DNA of 62,764 nt. Source: an uncultured Porphyromonadaceae bacterium. Lineage in GTDB: Bacteria; Bacteroidota; Bacteroidia; Bacteroidales; Muribaculaceae. The notes under the pieces are model-generated. The model was not told the DNA's origin and made no database searches. It saw only the letters and a program-made list of their open reading frames with translations. This document shows positions 17,989-26,520 of the stretch, one piece after another. Made by a program: the position numbers and the translations under genes. Location: assembly GCA_947177185.1 (NCBI GenBank), contig CAMWTJ010000010.1:1-62764 (forward strand), in the 5' to 3' direction. Position 1 is the stretch's first letter, and each line of letters starts with the position of its first letter.

Positions 17989-19097
17989 GGCTGCTTTTCT
18001 TTGGTTACGCCCGCCAGGGCTGCGTCGAGCCAGGCGGCGGAGTGTGCCTGCCACCGGCGTATCTCGGCCTCGGCACGGGCATAGTCTATGGGTGTGAGCA
18101 GCACGTCGGTATAGCAGTCGGAATCCTTGGCCACCAGGCGGCTTTCGAGCCCGAACATGCCGAGCAGCGACTTGAAGCGCGCCGCTCCGCGCTCGTTGTT
18201 CATGAACACAACGAACTGCTTGCGGAAGATGATGGCGAACACCATGCCGTGGAAGGAGTTGGTGACCACGTATTGCGCCGAGGCTATGCGCCGCACCCAC
18301 TCCGTGACCGGCGTCATGCAGCGGAAGCGGTTGAGCAGCACCGACGCTGCGCCCGAGGGCGACTTCACGCCTATGGTGCTCACGGGCATGCCCGTGGCGT
18401 GGGCCGTGTGGTCGAGTATGGCGGCATAGTCGGCGTCGTAGTCGAGTATGTAGGCGGCCACGCGGCGGCGCGGCGTGGTGTCGATGCCGAGTATGCGCGT
18501 GTAGTCCGCAGCGTCGAGCAGCAGCGTGGGGTCGACCACGGCGGTGGCCTCCACCCCGAACTTGTCGCGGAGTATGGGCACACTCGTGTGCTCGCGCACC
18601 GAAATGGCGCTGAACTTGTGCAGCAGCTGCCGCACCCGCGCCTCACGCTCGGGCGTGGAGTTCCAGCTTTCCTTGCCCAGCGACGGCGCGTAGGCTATGC
18701 GCCGCAGCTGCGGGCAGCGGTCGGCAAAGTCGAGAAACATATTGTAGCCGAACGACGTGAACGCGTAGTCGTCGCGCCACACCTGGTCGCTGCCCACCAC
18801 CACGGCGTCGAGCCCGAACGCGGGCAGCTGCTCCCAGTCGGCCTCATGCACCACGGGCGCCGTCTGCGGCTGCAGAAAGCGCCGCTCGAAAGCGCCGAAG
18901 CTGCGGCGCTTCGACAGCACCTCGAGCCGGCGGGCCATACGGCCCGACAGCGACGGTATGGCGCAGTGGTAGGCCGGGCGGCGGTTGAGTATCACGGCGT
19001 CGTGGCCGCGCGAGCGCAGATGTGTCTTCAGGGCAAATGCCTGTAGCACCGCACCATAGTTGTAGGCATAGTGCGGCGACAACAATCCTATTCTCAT
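17985..19097 (-). CDS. Polysaccharide pyruvyltransferase-family protein
   Basis: 370-aa paralogue of the next gene. The N-terminus is MRIGLLSPHYAYNYGAVLQAFALKTHL; further motifs are VVGSDQVWRDD, YAPSLGKESW, ISVREHTSVPIL and VVTNSFHGMVFAIIF. It lacks a homopolymer tract. It overlaps the FrhB-like gene (19094-19097) and the following paralogue (17985-17988) by 4 nt each, so these three form one translational unit. Whether it transfers pyruvate or another group is not evident from sequence. Confidence 0.9.
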   Translation of the reverse strand: MRIGLLSPHYAYNYGAVLQAFALKTHLRSRGHDAVILNRRPAYHCAIPSLSGRMARRLEVLSKRRSFGAFERRFLQPQTAPVVHEADWEQLPAFGLDAVVVGSDQVWRDDYAFTSFGYNMFLDFADRCPQLRRIAYAPSLGKESWNSTPEREARVRQLLHKFSAISVREHTSVPILRDKFGVEATAVVDPTLLLDAADYTRILGIDTTPRRRVAAYILDYDADYAAILDHTAHATGMPVSTIGVKSPSGAASVLLNRFRCMTPVTEWVRRIASAQYVVTNSFHGMVFAIIFRKQFVVFMNNERGAARFKSLLGMFGLESRLVAKDSDCYTDVLLTPIDYARAEAEIRRWQAHSAAWLDAALAGVTKEKQP

Positions 19098-20242
19098 TTC
19101 GAATGTAATTTTCTATAGACAAGATTCATAGCCCTCTGCAGGCGCGTCGGGCTTGCGCAGCGGCGCATGAGCGCCGCCACATCGGAGCTTTTGTTCAGGC
19201 GGCTGAAAAACAGGCGCCGGTTGCCGTTGGGCGTGGCTGCGCGGAAATACGAGCCGTTGTAGCGGGCCACCGCGTCGGCGGATTCCTCCTTCAGCGTCAG
19301 GCCGCCCGCTGCGGCTGCGGCCGCCTCGGCGTCGTGCGCTATGATCATGCTCGTGCCGAGGTCGTCGTGCATAGCGGGGTCCACGTGCTGTATGCCCCAG
19401 AAATCGGCCAGCGTGAAAGCGCTGCCGCTGCAGCCGCCCTTGAAGGGGCACACGTAGCATATGGGGCGCAGCGACACGTCGTGCAGAAACACCTTCATGT
19501 ATGGGTTCTCCGCACGCGGCACGCACAGGGAGCCTTGCCGCGTGTCGATGCGCATGCAGTATTGCAGCCATCCGTGCGGCTTGGCGCGGAAATTTATGGC
19601 CGTGATGTCGGCGGCATTTCCGCCGGCGAGGCCTTGCTCGAGCAGCTGCCGCAGATACAGGCGCCACACGCGCGCGCTGGGCACGCCGTGGCATATCACA
19701 TCCACAGCCGTCAGCCCGGGATAGTCCTTGCGCAGAAAGCCGCGCAGACCGGCTATCTGACACGGTGTGCCCGTAAACAGCACCTCGCGGCCCTGCTTCA
19801 GAAAACCCTCGGCGCGGGCGTAGCAGTCGCCCATGCGGCTCTGCATATACTTGGAGCTGCGAAACGCCTCCAGGGCGTCGGGAGTTTCGGCACTGTCGTG
19901 GCACACCTCCCAGTTTTCGTCGAAACGGGCACCGAACACCACGCCGCCACGCTCCAGCACTCCGCGCGCAATCGCTCCGAACACACCGCCCGACGAGCTC
20001 TCGCGCCGCACATCCGCATCGGGGTTGACGGCGGCGTACACGCGCTTTATGTCGCGCGCGGGCGGAACGTTTATCACCGGGCACACGCGCTCGCAAAGGT
20101 CGCAGTGTATGCACCTCGTCGGGTCTACCTCGGGATAGCGGAATCCCTCGGAGTCCTCGTTGAAAGAAATGCACTGCTTCGGACAGCGCTGCACGCACGC
20201 GCCGCAACCGCAGCACTCGCGCGCATCCTTTATATCAATCAT
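19094..20242 (-). CDS. FrhB/FdhB-like coenzyme F420-type flavo-iron-sulfur protein
   Basis: 382 aa. The N-terminus has two 4Fe-4S ferredoxin motifs: C10-x2-C13-x2-C16-x3-C20-P and C44-x2-C47-x2-C50-x3-C54-P. The FrhB_FdhB core follows (RESSSGGVFGAIAR, FTGTPCQIAGLRGFL, DVICHGVPSARVWRLYL, PICYVCPFKGGCSGSAFTLADFWGI). The family binds flavin and passes electrons. In polysaccharide loci such genes recur next to pyruvyltransferase-family genes, as here, but the reaction is not established. It overlaps wzx by 8 nt. Confidence 0.9.
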   Translation of the reverse strand: MIDIKDARECCGCGACVQRCPKQCISFNEDSEGFRYPEVDPTRCIHCDLCERVCPVINVPPARDIKRVYAAVNPDADVRRESSSGGVFGAIARGVLERGGVVFGARFDENWEVCHDSAETPDALEAFRSSKYMQSRMGDCYARAEGFLKQGREVLFTGTPCQIAGLRGFLRKDYPGLTAVDVICHGVPSARVWRLYLRQLLEQGLAGGNAADITAINFRAKPHGWLQYCMRIDTRQGSLCVPRAENPYMKVFLHDVSLRPICYVCPFKGGCSGSAFTLADFWGIQHVDPAMHDDLGTSMIIAHDAEAAAAAAGGLTLKEESADAVARYNGSYFRAATPNGNRRLFFSRLNKSSDVAALMRRCASPTRLQRAMNLVYRKLHSK

Positions 20243-21770
20243 GCTTCAGTCGGAATATTCGTGAAAGCAACTGCCGTACAAAAGATTTTTCATTGCCGCT
20301 CAAACCTACAGAATACGCGCATCCGCATACCGATACTACCGCAGCCGCCATAACTGCAAAGGCGCCATACGCGGTATCAGGAAGAAAGATATACAGCAGC
20401 AAAGGCAACACTAACGCAAGCAATCCTGCCGCAATGCACGACACCACAACGTTTTTAAAAAACACCGATGGCGAAAGCATCGTAAGCGGTTTCACAATAT
20501 AAAGTCGTGCGACAAATGCTATAATACAGATAATCAGATGCACGACAAACACAGCTTCGGGCGGGGCGCCTAACTTAAGCGCCACATAGGCCACAGGCAG
20601 AATAGCTATCAGCAGGCCGCCCACCACACTCTGGTATTTCTTGATACGCCCGGTGGCCGCAGCCGCCACCATGAGCGGATTCGCAACCGAATCTATTATT
20701 GTTATCCATAATATTATGCGCAGAAACTGCACTGTGTGGGCGGGCACTTCCTCAAGCCACAGCCCGAGAACAAACGGCGCCTCAAACAATATCGGCAAAG
20801 CCAGGGCGTACAAAAGAAAGAATGTGAACTTTGCGCTGCGGAATATCAACGAGTGCATAGTCGCATAGTCTTCGGCAGCATAACTCTTGGTGATCTGAGG
20901 ATTGATTGCGGTCTGAAAATTCATGGAGAACTGCCCCACCGCAGCCTGCACCTGCACGGCCACACCTCGGGCCGCGTTCACCACCGGCCCGAAAAACACG
21001 TTCAGTATTATATTGATTCCTTGCGTGGAGCATATTGATGCAAGCTGCCCCCAAAGACTCCATCCGGCAAATACCGACATTTCCTTAAACAGTACTTTAT
21101 CGAACATGCGACGGAGTTTGACAGCAGCGAAATGCCGATGGCAATAGATGCCGTAGATAATGCGTATAATGAGCGGCGACAAAAACATAAGCACCGCAAA
21201 CAGCTTAAGTTTGTCAAACGGCGCTACCACAAGCAGAAACGCGATTCCGAGTTTAAGCAACACCTCGAAAATCGATATATAAGCGAACGCGCTCATGCGC
21301 TCGTACGCTATGATAACCGCAGTGTATGGAACGTTCAGGAACGATATTATCATAGACAATATCGAAAACTGAAACACCCAATAAGCGGCATCCAAGCGTT
21401 CGGGCGGAATCTGCATTTTATGATTCATGAACCACAAGCCTCCCACCTCAGTAACGACTGCGACGACTACTGCAATAAGGATATGAATATGAAGACTTGT
21501 GTTGAACGTCCTGTTCAGTTTCTCTTCATTGCCCCTACCCAGTTCGATAGTGAGAAAACGCTGTGTGCTGCTGGCCATTGACGAGTTCAAGAAAGCGAAC
21601 ATCATGACCACACCTCCTACTACATTATATATACCGTAGTCCTCAATGCCCAACTGCGCGAGCACGATTCTGCTGGTGTACAAGCCGATAGCCATAGCCA
21701 AAAACATCCTGAAATAAAGCAGGATAGTATTTTTTGCTATGCGGCGGCTTTTGTCGTGGGATGTTTCCAA
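20235..21770 (-). CDS. Wzx-type lipid-linked oligosaccharide flippase (MATE/MOP)
   Basis: About 511 aa with 12-14 hydrophobic segments. SRRIAKNTILLYFRMFLAMAIGLYT and LAQLGIEDYGIYNVVGGVVMM are typical of Bacteroidales O-antigen flippases. I place the start at TTG 21770 (LETSHDKSRR); the open frame reaches another TTG at 21791, but that codon lies within the 3' arm of a strong hairpin, which makes it an unlikely initiator. Role: flips the completed lipid-linked repeat unit of cluster A across the inner membrane. It is separated from wzc by a hairpin. Confidence 0.85.
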   Translation of the reverse strand: METSHDKSRRIAKNTILLYFRMFLAMAIGLYTSRIVLAQLGIEDYGIYNVVGGVVMMFAFLNSSMASSTQRFLTIELGRGNEEKLNRTFNTSLHIHILIAVVVAVVTEVGGLWFMNHKMQIPPERLDAAYWVFQFSILSMIISFLNVPYTAVIIAYERMSAFAYISIFEVLLKLGIAFLLVVAPFDKLKLFAVLMFLSPLIIRIIYGIYCHRHFAAVKLRRMFDKVLFKEMSVFAGWSLWGQLASICSTQGINIILNVFFGPVVNAARGVAVQVQAAVGQFSMNFQTAINPQITKSYAAEDYATMHSLIFRSAKFTFFLLYALALPILFEAPFVLGLWLEEVPAHTVQFLRIILWITIIDSVANPLMVAAAATGRIKKYQSVVGGLLIAILPVAYVALKLGAPPEAVFVVHLIICIIAFVARLYIVKPLTMLSPSVFFKNVVVSCIAAGLLALVLPLLLYIFLPDTAYGAFAVMAAAVVSVCGCAYSVGLSGNEKSFVRQLLSRIFRLKHD

Positions 21771-21775
21771 AGCGA

Positions 21776-21839
21776 TAAATAAAAATGGCAAAGGGAGCGA
21801 GTGGCTACAGGCAGGTGTTTCCGGTTCGTTCCCTTTGCC
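21776..21839 (-). terminator. Terminator or attenuator hairpin between wzc and wzx of cluster A
   Basis: On the minus strand a 14-nt arm (21839-21826) pairs with 21800-21787 with one mismatch (GGCAAAGGGA core) around a 25-nt loop, followed by ATTTTTATTTA. It sits 31 nt after the wzc stop, before the rest of the operon. Some polymerase must pass it for wzx and downstream genes to be made, so it probably attenuates rather than ends transcription. Confidence 0.65.
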
Positions 21840-21870
21840 TTTTATCTAAAATCAAGGATAAGGCGGAGGA

Positions 21871-24282
21871 TCAGTTGGAGTTGCCGCTCCCGTAGGAGGC
21901 GGCAGTGCCATAGCCGTAGCCATAGCGGTAGGCAGTGGAGGAGGCATAGCGGCCGCCGTCCATAGATGTGCCGTTGAGTATGTACGACATGTTGCGGTAG
22001 CGTTTTTCGTCGTACAGATGCTCGAGTTCGGGCAGCATGGCGCGCTCAAACAGTCCGGCGCGGAGCACAAACACGGTGCGGTCGGCATAGCGGGCCACAA
22101 TCTGCGTGTCGGCCACCACCTCGATGGGGGGACAGTCTATGAATATGTAGTCGTACTGCGCGCGCAGCGTGGTCAGCATCTTTTCGAAAAGCGGACTTTC
22201 GAGCAGCTCGGTGGGGTTGGGCGGCACTACGCCCACGGGGAGCACCGACAGCTTGCCGTCGGTGTCGGGCACGTGGCATACCAGACTTTCGAGATCGCTG
22301 TTCGCACCGCTCAGGTAGTTGGCGAGGCCCTGGCGCGGCGAGCCTACGAAGGCCGATGTGGACGCCTTGCGCATGTCGCCGTCGACCACCAGCACGCGCT
22401 TGTTTTTGAGCGCGAGCGCCATGGCTATGTTGAGCGTGACGAACGATTTGCCCGAACCGGGATTGAACGAGGTGACCACCACCACATCGGCTTTGTCGTG
22501 GTTGATGCGCATGAACTCCACGTTGGTGCGCACCACGCGGAAGGCTTCGTTGATGACATCGCGCGTGGAGGGCTTCACCACGAGCGTGTGCACGTCCTTG
22601 TCCTCGCTTCGGCTGGAGATTTTGCCACCCTTGCCGTGCTGCGGGATTTCGCCGAGGAAAGGCAGCGAGAGGCCTTCCACGTCCTTGCGGCCGCGCACGC
22701 GGGTGTTGAGTGTTTCGCGGAGGTAGACCACGCCGAAGGGTATCACGAAGCCTATCACGAAGGCTATCATGAGTATGTTGCGGCGGTTGGGCACGGGGGG
22801 CACGCCTGAGGGTCCGGGGCGGTTTATCACCTTGGTGTTGTAGGCGGTGAAGGCCTGCGAGAGCTCGTTTTCCTCGCGTTTCTGAAGCAGGAACAGGTAG
22901 AGCGACTCCTTGACCTTCTGCTGGCGCTCCACGCTCAGCAGGTATTTGGCCTGCGAGGGGTTGGAGGCTATGCGCGAGGTGGTCTGCGCCTCGCTGTGGC
23001 GGAGTGTGGAGAGCTGCGAGTTGAGGGCCACGATGTGGTTGTCAATGGTGGCAATGATGGCCGAGCGCTGCGCGTCGAGCTGCTCGTCGAGGGCCACCAC
23101 GAGGGGGTTTTTCTCCGACGATTTGGCTATGAGGGCGTTGCGCTGCAGTATGTTGGCGTTGTATTCGCCTATCTGCGAGTTGATGTCGGCGTTGGTGATG
23201 CCGGAGTTGGAGGGCAGCAGCTTGTCGCGCGCGTCGTCGGCGGTAAGGTACGAGCGCACGTAGCGGGTCATTTGCAGCTGGTTGTTGAGTGCGAGCATCT
23301 CCTGCGCTATCTGCTGGTTCTGATTCATGTAGAGCGACGACGCAGCCTCGAGGTTGGGAATCAGGTGCTGGCTTTTGTAGGACGAGATGTCGTTGTCGAC
23401 ATTGCCAAGCTCGCTCTCGATCACGCCGAGGCGGTCGTTGATGAAATTGCTTGTGGACACGGCTATCTGGTTGCGGTCGCGGAGCCAGTATTCGTTGTAC
23501 ACGCCTATGATGGTGTTGAGCACATCGTCGGCGCGCTGCACCGACTGGTCGGAAAAGCGCAGGGTGAGCACGGTGCCCTTGTCGCGGTCTTTTTTCTCGG
23601 CCGAGAAGCGCGCGGAGTAGGATGCCTGTGCGGCCGTGGTGGGAATCTTGCTCACGTGGAGCGTCACGGCTTCGCCCTCGGTATAGGCGTTGGATTTCTC
23701 CACCACCACGGGGCCGGCTATGGTGCTTATGGTGTCGCCGAAGGCCGCGTTGATTTTTTCTTTAGACTCCCGGCCGTCGCACTCGAAGTGCGAGAGCGTG
23801 AGCGCGCCGTTCTTGGCCACGTCGAGGTCGAAGGTAGCGGCGGCTTCGGCCGGCATGTCGACGAAATGCACCGCCACGGGTAGGTTGTCGCCGTAGGCCA
23901 CGGTCTTGTGAAGGCGTCCGTCGCGGAAATAGTTCACGTTGAGGTTCAGACGCTGCACCACCTCGAGCATGAGGTCTTTGGACTTGAGGGTGCTGATTTC
24001 GTTGGAGATGTTGCTCTTGGTGCTGAAGAGGCCGTAGTCGGCAAAATCGGCTGCGCCGGAGGATTTGCCGCTGCTGCTGTCCTTGATCATGAGTTCGGCC
24101 GAACGCGTGTACACGTCGGGGGTCTTCATCAGGTAGAGCATGGCAAGGCCTGTGCACACTGCCACAGACAGCAGCAGCCAGGGCCAGTGCCGCAGCGTCA
24201 TCAACAATATGTCGGTAATGGGCAGCGACGCGCCGGCCGCAGCCGCGGGTCGGGTCTTGCCGTAGGCGTTGGTTTGTGCCAT
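21871..24282 (-). CDS. wzc: Wzc: polysaccharide co-polymerase with BY-type tyrosine kinase domain
   Basis: 803-aa inner-membrane protein controlling chain length and export. It has a cytoplasmic N-terminus, TM1 at about 35-52, a Wzz-type periplasmic domain with a coiled-coil region (about 280-490), TM2 at about 502-521 (preceded by a Pro-rich segment), then the kinase: Walker A GSGKS at 609-613, Walker A' VLVVDGDM at 630-637, Walker B YIFIDCPP at 712-719. The Tyr-rich tail (779-797, seven Tyr) is the autophosphorylation cluster. It is paralogous to the cluster B Wzc with long near-identical stretches. It follows wza by 16 nt. Confidence 0.95.
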   Translation of the reverse strand: MAQTNAYGKTRPAAAAGASLPITDILLMTLRHWPWLLLSVAVCTGLAMLYLMKTPDVYTRSAELMIKDSSSGKSSGAADFADYGLFSTKSNISNEISTLKSKDLMLEVVQRLNLNVNYFRDGRLHKTVAYGDNLPVAVHFVDMPAEAAATFDLDVAKNGALTLSHFECDGRESKEKINAAFGDTISTIAGPVVVEKSNAYTEGEAVTLHVSKIPTTAAQASYSARFSAEKKDRDKGTVLTLRFSDQSVQRADDVLNTIIGVYNEYWLRDRNQIAVSTSNFINDRLGVIESELGNVDNDISSYKSQHLIPNLEAASSLYMNQNQQIAQEMLALNNQLQMTRYVRSYLTADDARDKLLPSNSGITNADINSQIGEYNANILQRNALIAKSSEKNPLVVALDEQLDAQRSAIIATIDNHIVALNSQLSTLRHSEAQTTSRIASNPSQAKYLLSVERQQKVKESLYLFLLQKREENELSQAFTAYNTKVINRPGPSGVPPVPNRRNILMIAFVIGFVIPFGVVYLRETLNTRVRGRKDVEGLSLPFLGEIPQHGKGGKISSRSEDKDVHTLVVKPSTRDVINEAFRVVRTNVEFMRINHDKADVVVVTSFNPGSGKSFVTLNIAMALALKNKRVLVVDGDMRKASTSAFVGSPRQGLANYLSGANSDLESLVCHVPDTDGKLSVLPVGVVPPNPTELLESPLFEKMLTTLRAQYDYIFIDCPPIEVVADTQIVARYADRTVFVLRAGLFERAMLPELEHLYDEKRYRNMSYILNGTSMDGGRYASSTAYRYGYGYGTAASYGSGNSN

Positions 24283-24298
24283 TATAATAGTGGTATTA

Positions 24299-25108
24299 TT
24301 ATTTGCTGAGGGTGATTACGAGAGTGGCGATAGTGATGGCAAACGAGCCGAGCGACACCCAGAACGAGGGCGTGTAGGGTGTGTTGCCGTTGGGGGTGGT
24401 GTTGCGCTTCTCCTTGTCGTTGGGCTCGACGTATATCACGTCGTTCTGCTGCAGGTAGTAGGCGGGCGATGCCATCACCTGCGCGGCGTCGGTGAGGTCG
24501 ACGCGGTACACCTCGGTGCCGCCGTCGTCGAGGCGGCGCATCACCATCACGTTTTCGCGCATGCCGTTGAGCTGAAGGTCACCTGCCAGGGCAATGCCGT
24601 CGATCAGCGTAAGGCGGTCTTTGTTGAACTCGTAGCGTCCGGGGCTGGCCACGGCGCCTATCACGTCGATGCCCGTGTTGGCGAATTCCACGTTGACTAT
24701 GGGGTCTTTGACGAGGTCGTGGCTCACGAGCTCGCCGGCTATATAGGCCGCCACCTCCTCGCGGTTCATGCCGGCGATGTGAAGACGTCCGAGCACGGGA
24801 AATATGATGTCGCCCTGCGAGTCGACGGTGTAGAGCGATGTCTGCGCGTTGCTGCTGCCGTTGCCCGACTGCCCGAGGCGGTTCTGCACGGTCACGAGGT
24901 TGAACAGCATGGAGAGCGAGGGGTCCTGAGTGCTCACCGTGATGGACATCTTGTCCTCGGGTTTCACACGTATCTCAAGCTCGCGCTGCGCGCGCACCAC
25001 GGCTCCGTTGTCGAGATTCTGGAAATACGTTACATTTTTCGGAGTGGAGCATGAGCTTGCGAGAGCTGCGGCTGCAATCAGAGGGAGGGCTATTCTTTTG
25101 AAGGCCAT
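24299..25108 (-). CDS. wza: Wza-like polysaccharide export lipoprotein
   Basis: 269 aa. Signal peptide and lipobox ASSC put the mature Cys at about residue 20. The Poly_export domain starts at about 30 (VRAQRELEIRVKPEDKMSI), an SLBB domain is at about 140-205 (VIGAVASPGRYEFNKDRL), and a hydrophobic C-terminal segment (WVSLGSFAITIATLVITLS) could span the outer membrane. It forms the export pore with Wzc. It is the first gene of cluster A, with a roughly 200-nt leader from the invertible promoter. The last 160 bp are nearly identical to the cluster B wza. Confidence 0.93.
   Translation of the reverse strand: MAFKRIALPLIAAAALASSCSTPKNVTYFQNLDNGAVVRAQRELEIRVKPEDKMSITVSTQDPSLSMLFNLVTVQNRLGQSGNGSSNAQTSLYTVDSQGDIIFPVLGRLHIAGMNREEVAAYIAGELVSHDLVKDPIVNVEFANTGIDVIGAVASPGRYEFNKDRLTLIDGIALAGDLQLNGMRENVMVMRRLDDGGTEVYRVDLTDAAQVMASPAYYLQQNDVIYVEPNDKEKRNTTPNGNTPYTPSFWVSLGSFAITIATLVITLSK
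24310..24469 (-). repeat. Long inverted repeat, copy in cluster A wza
   Basis: This stretch at the 3' end of wza matches 26329-26488 in inverted orientation with two mismatches in 160 bp by eye; the longest perfect run is about 89 bp. It is long enough for RecA-dependent recombination, which would invert the roughly 2.2 kb between, including the small promoter switch. Confidence 0.85.
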
Positions 25109-25275
25109 TCGAGTGTTGGATTTTGAGTTTCGTTACATTAGATAAAGGCCATATCTCCTAATCCTGCCGGAATCTACAACAAAGTATCAATCAGGCAGTT
25201 TAAACAAATGTGGCGATAAATTCGGGCGGCGGGCGCCCGCATTATTCCGAACATGTCGGGATGTCTGTTTTTTAT

Positions 25276-25294
25276 GTATCTCTTGTCAAGAGAT
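25276..25294 (+). repeat. Left 19-bp inverted repeat of the switch
   Basis: Sequence GTATCTCTTGTCAAGAGAT. Its reverse complement is identical to the right repeat. It is also a near-perfect dyad (ATCTCTTG, one central base, CAAGAGAT), so orientation is set only by the central base and the outer two or three bases. Homology outside is slight. Confidence 0.88.
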
Positions 25295-25308
25295 ATTTAT
25301 TCCGCATG

Positions 25309-25341
25309 CAAAGGTACGAAAAAATGCTGCAATTCTGCAAA
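25309..25341 (-). promoter_or_regulatory. Promoter inside the invertible segment, directed to cluster A
   Basis: On the minus strand TACCTTTG lies at 25316-25309 with TTTG at 25341-25338, 21 nt upstream: the Bacteroidetes -7 and -33 boxes at canonical spacing. Transcription would start near 25302, pass through the left repeat and reach wza at 25108 after a leader of about 195 nt. Confidence 0.75.
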
Positions 25342-25455
25342 TATGCGGGCTCTTTTGTTGTCGGCTTAGGGTCGGAATGTTAAATATGTTGAGCTATCCG
25401 GCAGAGTGGCGGCTGCATAAACATCATGCTTTAAGGCACATAAATGCCCACCCAA

Positions 25456-25474
25456 ATCTCTTGACAAGAGATAC
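25456..25474 (-). repeat. Right 19-bp inverted repeat of the switch
   Basis: Sequence ATCTCTTGACAAGAGATAC on the plus strand, the exact reverse complement of the left repeat. The distance to the cluster B wza start is 194 nt, close to the 167 nt between the left repeat and the cluster A wza. Confidence 0.88.
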
Positions 25475-25668
25475 TTACCCGCACCGTCGAATCAGCAACC
25501 ATTAACAAACGTTTTGGAACTCGCTGTTTTTTGGAATCATACTCACATAATAGCTTGTCGGTCTTTATTTTAACACACCCGGCAGGAATAAGAGTCACGA
25601 CCATATCCAAAGTCTTAACCACCCAAAACCCACACACCCTTCCATCAGCTAATCCATCTCAACTATTT

Positions 25669-26499
25669 ATGAAAAAGAGATTGCTTCTGGCCTCGATTGT
25701 GGCCACCATGCTTGCATCTTCATGCTCGACACCCCGCGACATAACCTACTTTCAAGACCTCGACAACGGAGCCGTGGTGCGCGCGCAGCGCGAGCTTGAG
25801 ATACGTGTGAAACCCGAGGACAAACTCACCATAATGGTCAGCACGCAGGACCCCTCGCTGTCGGCGCTGTTCAATCTCGTGCAGGTACAGAACCGCCTGA
25901 CCAACACCACCACCTCCACCAAAACCGTGGGCACGTCGACCAGCTCCGACGGCCGCGTGTCGTTCTACACCGTCGACTCGCAGGGCGACATCATGTTTCC
26001 CGTGCTCGGCAAGCTGCACGTGGCCGGCATGAACCGCGAGGAGCTCGTCAACTATATAGCCGGCGAGCTCGTGAGCCACGACCTCGTCAAGGACCCCATA
26101 GTTACCGTGGAGTTCGCCAACACGGGCATCTCGGTGATAGGCCAGGTGAAAATGCCCGGACGCTATGAGTTCAACAAAGACCATGTGACCATCATCGACG
26201 CCATAGCCATGGCCGGCGACCTCGACATCAACGGCATGCGCGAAAACGTCATGGTGATGCGCCAGCTGCCCGACGGGAGCTCCGAAGTGCATCGCGTCAA
26301 CCTCACCGACGCCGCGCAGGTGCTGAACTCGCCCGCCTACTACCTGCAGCAGAACGACGTGATATACGTCGAGCCCAACGACAAGGAGAAGCGCAACACC
26401 ACCCCCAACGGCAACACGCCCTACACGCCCTCGTTCTGGGTGTCGCTCGGCTCGTTCGCCATCACTATCGCCACTCTCGTAATCACCCTCTCCAAATAA
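25669..26499 (+). CDS. wza: Wza-like polysaccharide export lipoprotein (cluster B)
   Basis: 276 aa from ATG 25669 (MKKRLLLASIVATMLASSCSTP); the open frame extends 46 codons upstream but the lipoprotein signal with lipobox ASSC fixes the start. Poly_export domain from about 30 (VRAQRELEIRVKPEDKLTI), SLBB domain with VIGQVKMPGRYEFNKDHV, and a C-terminal hydrophobic segment identical to the cluster A copy. A Thr/Ser-rich insert (TTTSTKTVGTSTSSDG) distinguishes it. First gene of cluster B. No promoter of the usual type is seen directly upstream in the present orientation. Confidence 0.93.
   Translation: MKKRLLLASIVATMLASSCSTPRDITYFQDLDNGAVVRAQRELEIRVKPEDKLTIMVSTQDPSLSALFNLVQVQNRLTNTTTSTKTVGTSTSSDGRVSFYTVDSQGDIMFPVLGKLHVAGMNREELVNYIAGELVSHDLVKDPIVTVEFANTGISVIGQVKMPGRYEFNKDHVTIIDAIAMAGDLDINGMRENVMVMRQLPDGSSEVHRVNLTDAAQVLNSPAYYLQQNDVIYVEPNDKEKRNTTPNGNTPYTPSFWVSLGSFAITIATLVITLSK
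26329..26488 (+). repeat. Long inverted repeat, copy in cluster B wza
   Basis: Partner of 24310-24469, inverted, with two mismatches in 160 bp by eye. The 5' parts of the two genes are clearly more diverged, which suggests gene conversion or strong constraint at the 3' end. Confidence 0.85.
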
Positions 26500-26520
26500 A
26501 TATAAACACGCACACCACAC

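Larger units (their letters stand above)
25276..25474. promoter_or_regulatory. Candidate invertible promoter segment between the two polysaccharide clusters
   Basis: Perfect 19-bp inverted repeats flank 161 bp that contain one TAnnTTTG promoter, close to the left end and pointing left to cluster A. I find no matching promoter pointing right in the segment or between it and the cluster B wza. Recombination at the repeats would redirect the promoter to cluster B. The layout matches the phase-variable promoters of Bacteroides capsule loci, except that one segment serves two divergent operons. An alternative is a pair of operators for a shared regulator, since each repeat is itself a dyad. The remainder of the 560-nt gap (25109-25275 and 25475-25668) contains leaders and no gene I can support. 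Confidence 0.7.

Noticed and set aside
16915-18300. 461-codon start for the pyruvyltransferase-family gene
   Set aside because: The upstream 104 codons overlap the previous paralogue in another frame; MKKAGIITFEF at 17988 matches the family N-terminus and gives an ATGA overlap.
21771-21791. TTG at 21791 as the start of the cluster A flippase
   Set aside because: It lies within the 3' arm of the terminator-like hairpin; TTG 21770 starts just before the conserved RRIAKNT block.
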